Source: Bog-756 sp963824645 (GTDB lineage Bacteria; Actinomycetota; Acidimicrobiia; Acidimicrobiales; RAAP-2). Taken from it: a stretch of 64,000 nt of DNA. The position numbers were made by a program, and so were the translations under genes. The stretch lies in assembly GCA_963824645.1 (NCBI GenBank), contig CAWGQC010000003.1, positions 473,216-537,215 of the forward strand. Reading direction: 5' to 3'. Positions 60,472 through 64,000 of the stretch are shown here, in pieces; positions within the stretch are counted from its first letter, which is position 1, and every line of letters starts with the position of its first letter. The notes under the pieces were generated by a model. It worked only from the letters and a program-made list of their open reading frames with translations, did no database searches and was not told where the DNA came from.

Positions 60472-61824
60472 TCAGCGGGGGTCGAGAACCCTCTTGGCCT
60501 TGTAGCCGGCGCGGGGAATGGTGTCACGGGAAAGAGCCTCCACGGTGGCCACCACGCCGAGGGTCTCCTTTATGTCGGTCTTCACCCGTTCGACCACCTG
60601 ATCCCGGACGCTGTCCTCCTCGGTGGCCACCTCGACTCTCACCTCGAGCGGCCCCGGGCCGTCGTCGGGCCGGATCACCTGGTATTCGAGGGAGGGCTGA
60701 GCGATGAGCGGCTCGGTGCGCAGCGAGGCTTCGAGTTCGGACAACTGGAACCGTGTGCCCTGGCAGCTCAGGAGGTCGGCGAACCGTCCCCCCCACAGTC
60801 CGCGGATCGACGTCTCGCCGCAGGGACAGGGCTGGCGCAGAATGGCACACGCCTCCTCGAGGTCGTACCGGAGCAACCCGTTGTCCCGGTCGAGGGTGGT
60901 GACGGTCAGGTTGCCCCATTCGCCGTCGGGCACCTCCCGGCCCGTCGCCGGGTCCACCGCCTGCACGATGGCCCAGTCCTCGTGGATGTGAGCGCCGGGT
61001 GACTGGCCGCACGGGCCACCCACGTAGGCGTAGCACTCGGCCCCTGCGGTCATGAGGGGCATGCCCCCGCGGCCCAACCCGAAGCCCGGGGGGGCACGCA
61101 GCCCGGTCAGCCCCGCATCCTCGAGGGGAATGCCCAACTTGGTCGCCACCTCGATGAACCGTCCGGTGGCAAAGCCCATGAAGGGAATGTCAGGCGTGAC
61201 CCGAGTCCAGAAGCGCACGGCCTGTTCGGCCAGCTCGTCGGTGTCGGGTGGTGGCACCCACAGGGACAGAAGGCCCAGATACTCATAGGTCCCCTGCAGC
61301 ATCACGCCGCCGCCGTAGAGATAGGCCGGGTGGGCATGGGTGACGATCATCCCGGGCCGGTAGCCCATCCGCCACCAGTTGCGCGCGCCCGACTCGTACT
61401 CGACCCACAGGTCCCGCCGTGTCCACACCGTGATGGTGGGCTGCCCGGTGGTACCCGTCGAGGTACCCAACCGCACGGCCTGGCGCGGGTCGGTGAACCG
61501 GTAGCCGCCCCAGGGGGGCAGCGAGGCTTCGGAATCCCGCAGATCCTGCTTGACCGTCGAGGGAACCCCGGTCAGATCGTCGACCGAGGTGATGTCACCA
61601 GGTGCCTCCAAGCCGGCGGCCACCAGCTTGTCCCGGAACAGCGGCACCGGTCCCGCGAAGATGCGTTCGATCATCTGACCGAGTCGTTCGTTCTGCAGTT
61701 GGCGGCGCTCATCGGTTGACATGGCCTGTTTGGCCGGATCCCACAGTGTCTGGCCCTCGGGGCGTTGGAGAGGTCCGAGGCTCCCGGGTCCGAACGGCGG
61801 GGTGGAGACGACTTCTTCGCTCAT
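60472..61824 (-). CDS. Phenylacetate-CoA ligase (PaaK)-like AMP-forming ligase
   Basis: A 450-residue member of the PaaK branch of ANL ligases, activating an aryl or similar acid to its CoA ester. The phosphate loop is GTSTGTTGQPTITVWT, CPCGETSIRGLWGGRFADLL is the zinc/hinge segment of this branch, and the terminal IPRAGYKAKRVLDPR carries the lysine region. ATG 61824 is 7 nt after TACCAT; an upstream in-frame start at 61857 would overlap that element. It is the only PaaK-type ligase here and could feed an aromatic acid. Confidence 0.87.
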   Translation of the reverse strand: MSEEVVSTPPFGPGSLGPLQRPEGQTLWDPAKQAMSTDERRQLQNERLGQMIERIFAGPVPLFRDKLVAAGLEAPGDITSVDDLTGVPSTVKQDLRDSEASLPPWGGYRFTDPRQAVRLGTSTGTTGQPTITVWTRRDLWVEYESGARNWWRMGYRPGMIVTHAHPAYLYGGGVMLQGTYEYLGLLSLWVPPPDTDELAEQAVRFWTRVTPDIPFMGFATGRFIEVATKLGIPLEDAGLTGLRAPPGFGLGRGGMPLMTAGAECYAYVGGPCGQSPGAHIHEDWAIVQAVDPATGREVPDGEWGNLTVTTLDRDNGLLRYDLEEACAILRQPCPCGETSIRGLWGGRFADLLSCQGTRFQLSELEASLRTEPLIAQPSLEYQVIRPDDGPGPLEVRVEVATEEDSVRDQVVERVKTDIKETLGVVATVEALSRDTIPRAGYKAKRVLDPR

Positions 61825-61831
61825 GCTGGTG

Positions 61832-61837
61832 ATGGTA
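61832..61837 (-). promoter_or_regulatory. Putative -10 element of the PaaK-like gene (leaderless)
   Basis: TACCAT on the minus strand, 7 nt before ATG 61824; no ribosome-binding site is present. Confidence 0.47.
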
Positions 61838-61887
61838 GCGATCCTGCCGGGAGGCATGGAGGTCGAGCGCTGACGACTCCTGTATCG

Positions 61888-61960
61888 GGTGGCTCGAGGG
61901 TCGGTGGCTCGAGGGTCGGTGGCTCGAGGGTCGGTGGCTCGAGGGTCGGTGCTCGAGGGT
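61888..61960. repeat. 15-bp tandem repeat, four perfect copies plus one degenerate
   Basis: GGTGGCTCGAGGGTC is repeated head to tail at 61888-61902, 61903-61917, 61918-61932 and 61933-61947; a fifth copy (61948-61960) lacks one G. Each unit contains the palindrome CTCGAG. The block lies between the TetR stop and the PaaK-like promoter, upstream of the latter. It may be a variable-number repeat or a set of regulator sites. Confidence 0.9.
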
Positions 61961-62001
61961 GGCGGGACGCTCGACCGGAGCGGCCCTTACCGGGCCGGCA
62001 A

Positions 62002-62667
62002 TCAGCCCTGGGGGTTGCCTTCGAGAACGGCGGCCGCTTCCTCCGCCCGTACCCGGAAGGCCACGGCGGGTTCCGTTCCCACCTGCAGCACTCCGGCCAC
62101 ATGTTCGAAGAAGATGCCAACCAGCAGACTCACCATCAGCCTGGCCATGGCTGCCTTGTCCTCCGGCGGGCACAGCGGGGGTTGGTGCTCGTCGAGCCAT
62201 CGCTCGAGCGACTCCCGGGTGGCGGCGAACAGATCGCCGCCCACGGCGAAAGCGGTGTCGTCGCCCCGCATGACCTCACCCATCATCAAGCGGACGAAGT
62301 CCTCCACCTCGAGCATCGAACAGAGGACGTCGTATAGGAGATCGGCCAGGCCCGAAGCCGGCCCACGGGAAATGGCCGGTAGGGCAGCGGCAGCGACGCC
62401 GTCGATGAAGCCGCGCTCCTCCAGCACGGCCACCAGCAGGTCCTTCTTGGAGGGAAAATAGTGGTACAGCGACGCCACGTTGAGGCCGGCGGCCGCGGCC
62501 AGGTTGCGCATGCTGGTTCCGTCCACGCCTTGTTGGGACATGAGGCTGAGGGCGGTGCTCAAGATGTGCTGGCGTTGCGTCGATCCTGAGGGGCGGACGT
62601 TGGGTTCACGGGGGGTGGCCACCCCACCATTGTGGTCCGTGACGACCCTGGGAAGCGGGATTGGCAT
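62002..62667 (-). CDS. TetR-family transcriptional regulator
   Basis: A 221-residue TetR repressor. The helix-turn-helix is TSMRNLAAAAGLNVASLYHY, followed by FPSKKDLLVAVLEERG; the remainder is the ligand domain with LLYDVLCSMLEVEDFVRLMM. ATG 62667 is chosen; a TTG at 62688 or a GTG inside are alternatives. It is divergent from the P450, and a palindrome directly upstream of the ATG suggests self-repression. It probably controls the P450 as well, responding to an acyl-CoA or steroid-like ligand. Confidence 0.88.
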   Translation of the reverse strand: MPIPLPRVVTDHNGGVATPREPNVRPSGSTQRQHILSTALSLMSQQGVDGTSMRNLAAAAGLNVASLYHYFPSKKDLLVAVLEERGFIDGVAAAALPAISRGPASGLADLLYDVLCSMLEVEDFVRLMMGEVMRGDDTAFAVGGDLFAATRESLERWLDEHQPPLCPPEDKAAMARLMVSLLVGIFFEHVAGVLQVGTEPAVAFRVRAEEAAAVLEGNPQG

Positions 62668-62679
62668 AAACGAACGTTT
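62668..62679. promoter_or_regulatory. TetR-type operator candidate
   Basis: AAACG-AA-CGTTT is an inverted repeat abutting the TetR ATG, next to a TATATC -10-like element on the minus strand. Its place fits autorepression. Confidence 0.55.
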
Positions 62680-62696
62680 GATATACAATTAAGCCT

Positions 62697-62732
62697 GGAG
62701 AGATAGCTGACTAATCGGGAGAGATAACTGAC
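62697..62732 (+). promoter_or_regulatory. Direct repeats with 21-bp period before the P450 gene
   Basis: GGAGAGATAGCTGAC (62697-62711) and GGAGAGATAACTGAC (62718-62732) match at 14 of 15 positions, two helical turns apart, so a protein could bind both on one DNA face. Confidence 0.55.
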
Positions 62733-62748
62733 CCACTCCACTGGGTCA
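62729..62748. promoter_or_regulatory. Inverted repeat in the P450 leader
   Basis: TGACCCA and TGGGTCA flank a 6-nt spacer, ending 5 nt before the GGGGAAG ribosome-binding site. The same half-site recurs inside the coding region at 62794-62807. Confidence 0.55.
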
Positions 62749-62766
62749 GGCAAGGGGAAGAGATCG

Positions 62767-64000
62767 ATGTCCACGCATCTCGGGGAAGCCACTGACCCAG
62801 TTGGGTCGGTCGACACGGAGTCGGTCGAACCATTCGACCCCTTCGAGCTTCAGGACACGGTGTCAGGCAACATCCGCGATCCCTATCCCCGGATGGCCGA
62901 GTTGCGCCGGCAGAGTCCCGTCCACGTCGGTCCGATCGACCTCGGCGATGGCGCCGACGAAGTGGACCCTTCCGTCCCCCCTCCCGTGACCGTTTTCGGA
63001 TTCGATGAAACGGTCCAGGTCCTCCGCGACAACGAGACGTTCTCTTCGACGGTCTACGAGGGCATCATGGGCGCCGTCATGGGAAGGACCATCCTGCAGA
63101 TGGACGAGCCCGAGCACCGGCTGCACCGGGCCCTGGTCTCACCGACCTTCCGTTCCAAGGTCCTCGAACAGTGGGAGGGTGACCTTGTCCAGCGTGTGGT
63201 CAACGAGCTCATCGACCACTTTGCCGGCGCGGGCCACGCCGACCTCGTCCAAGAGCTCACTTTCAACTTTCCCGTCCAAGTCATTGCGCAAATCCTCGGT
63301 CTGCCTCGCTCGGACTTCCCCATGTTCCAGCGCTGGGCCATCCACATCACCAGCGTCGCCTCGAACTGGGATCGCGGGGTGATCGCCTCGGAGGCTCTGC
63401 GCGCCTACTTCGCCGACGTTCTGGCCGAGCGGCGGCGTCATCCCGCTGACGATCTGATCAGTGAACTGGCCGTGTGTGAGGTCGACGGTCGGCGGCTGGG
63501 GGACGAGGAGATCTATTCATTCCTCCGCCTGCTCCTGCCGGCCGGTGTCGAGACCACTTATCGCGCGTCGGGCAATCTTCTCTACGGCCTGTTGACCAAC
63601 CCCGATCAATTGCACAAGGTCATGGCCGATCGCACCCTAATCCCCGATGCGTTCGAGGAATCGCTCCGGTGGGAGCCCCCGGTCACCATCATCCTCCGTC
63701 GCGCCATGCGCGACACAGAGCTAGCCGGCGTACCCATCGCCGAGGGTGCCGATGTCGCCCTGTTGCTCGGAGCGGCCAATCGCGACGAGCGAAAGTACGA
63801 GCACCCCGAGCTGTTCGATCTGTTCCGCGCTTCGCGCCAGAGCGTGGGCTTCGGATTCGGTGTCCACGTCTGCCTCGGTATGCATCTGGCCCGTATGGAG
63901 ACGAGGGTGGCCATCAACACCCTCTTCGACCGGCTACCCGACATCCATCTGGATCCCGATGCCGACCAGGACCTGCACATCAAAGGCATGGCCTTCCGTT
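62767..64000 (+). CDS. Cytochrome P450, 3' end beyond the window
   Basis: 411 codons of a soluble P450 monooxygenase; the frame is open to the window edge, close to the expected end. The oxygen-binding helix is AGVETT (259-264), the ExxR motif is Glu298-Ser-Leu-Arg301, and the heme loop FGFGVHVCLG places the axial cysteine at 369. GGGGAAG lies 6 nt before the ATG. It would hydroxylate a hydrophobic substrate with electrons from a ferredoxin, such as those at 4802 or 23209. The N-terminal 20 codons contain another TGACCCA/TGGGTC repeat. CYP family cannot be named; CYP124/125-like relatives oxidise sterol side chains. Confidence 0.92.
   Translation, partial: MSTHLGEATDPVGSVDTESVEPFDPFELQDTVSGNIRDPYPRMAELRRQSPVHVGPIDLGDGADEVDPSVPPPVTVFGFDETVQVLRDNETFSSTVYEGIMGAVMGRTILQMDEPEHRLHRALVSPTFRSKVLEQWEGDLVQRVVNELIDHFAGAGHADLVQELTFNFPVQVIAQILGLPRSDFPMFQRWAIHITSVASNWDRGVIASEALRAYFADVLAERRRHPADDLISELAVCEVDGRRLGDEEIYSFLRLLLPAGVETTYRASGNLLYGLLTNPDQLHKVMADRTLIPDAFEESLRWEPPVTIILRRAMRDTELAGVPIAEGADVALLLGAANRDERKYEHPELFDLFRASRQSVGFGFGVHVCLGMHLARMETRVAINTLFDRLPDIHLDPDADQDLHIKGMAFR
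62794..62807. promoter_or_regulatory. Second GACCCA/TGGGTC inverted repeat inside the P450 start region
   Basis: GACCCA (62794-62799), spacer GT, TGGGTC (62802-62807). It repeats the half-sites of the leader palindrome 60 bp upstream, so a repressor could loop or bind both. Confidence 0.45.

Noticed and set aside
1..64000. KstR or KstR2 operator boxes of steroid regulons
   Set aside because: I looked for TAGAAC-n2-GTTCTA-like and CAAG-n2-CTTG-like sites in the main gaps and saw none that fit; a motif scan would be needed to be sure.
1..64000. tRNA, rRNA, CRISPR array, IS element or phage gene
   Set aside because: No cloverleaf, ribosomal core, regularly spaced repeat array, transposase or integrase was seen.

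Overview
The window is a G+C-rich, gene-dense stretch with frequent GTG starts, many 1-8 bp gene overlaps, a DUF222/HNH 13E12-type gene, P450-type 3Fe-4S ferredoxins and mycobacterial-style heteromeric acyl-CoA dehydrogenases. Together these point to an actinobacterium; the set of families would suit an Acidimicrobiia-like lineage, but that placement is inference. I see no rRNA, tRNA, CRISPR array, insertion sequence or phage gene.

Nearly everything is CoA-ester catabolism. I count ten acyl-CoA dehydrogenase (ACAD) domains in nine loci, six acyl-CoA/aryl-CoA ligases, four crotonases, four thiolase-fold proteins, three short-chain dehydrogenases, two aldehyde dehydrogenases, a TesB thioesterase, two CoA-transferases and four amidohydrolases. 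This resembles actinobacterial clusters for steroids, terpenoids or other branched or cyclic carboxylic acids. The heteromeric ACADs, an SCP2-type thiolase beside a DUF35 domain, a 3-alpha-HSD-like SDR and a P450 favour steroid-like substrates, but no gene fixes the substrate.

Layout. 1-6655: an ACAD pair, a DUF222/HNH gene, and an amidohydrolase divergent from a ferredoxin and a ligase. 6778-18584: one long plus-strand run: crotonase, ligase, HMG-CoA-synthase-like/DUF35 fusion, thiolase, ACAD, TetR, ACAD, SDR, thioesterase, aldehyde dehydrogenase. 18581-30213: crotonase and copper amine oxidase (minus), then ligase, ferredoxin and a frameshifted two-domain ACAD (plus), then CaiB-type transferase, crotonase and ACAD (minus) facing a second ACAD. 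30389-36280: a small HTH protein, SDR, aminoacylase-like hydrolase, aldehyde dehydrogenase and amidohydrolase, ending at an A+T-rich inverted repeat. 36501-42176: a minus-strand group of VOC protein, Gfo/Idh oxidoreductase, two ligases and an SDR. 42433-44835: a non-CoA island (RidA, RraA, cupin, AllA-like). 44928-53283: a fused glutaconate-type CoA-transferase behind a small leader ORF, a complete Liv-type ABC importer and a thiolase. 53368-61824: crotonase, amidohydrolase, thiolase-like protein, a divergent ACAD pair, a luciferase-like oxidoreductase and a PaaK-like ligase. 62002-64000: a TetR gene divergent from a cytochrome P450 that runs off the window, with a repeat-rich control region between them.

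Acting together, substrates would enter through the Liv importer, be hydroxylated by the P450 with ferredoxin, be charged by the ligases, and be shortened by ACADs, crotonases, SDRs and thiolases, with TesB and the CoA-transferases balancing CoA esters. At least ten starts are preceded, 6-8 nt upstream, by a TAnnnT -10-like hexamer and lack a Shine-Dalgarno sequence, so leaderless transcription seems common here and was used to choose several starts.
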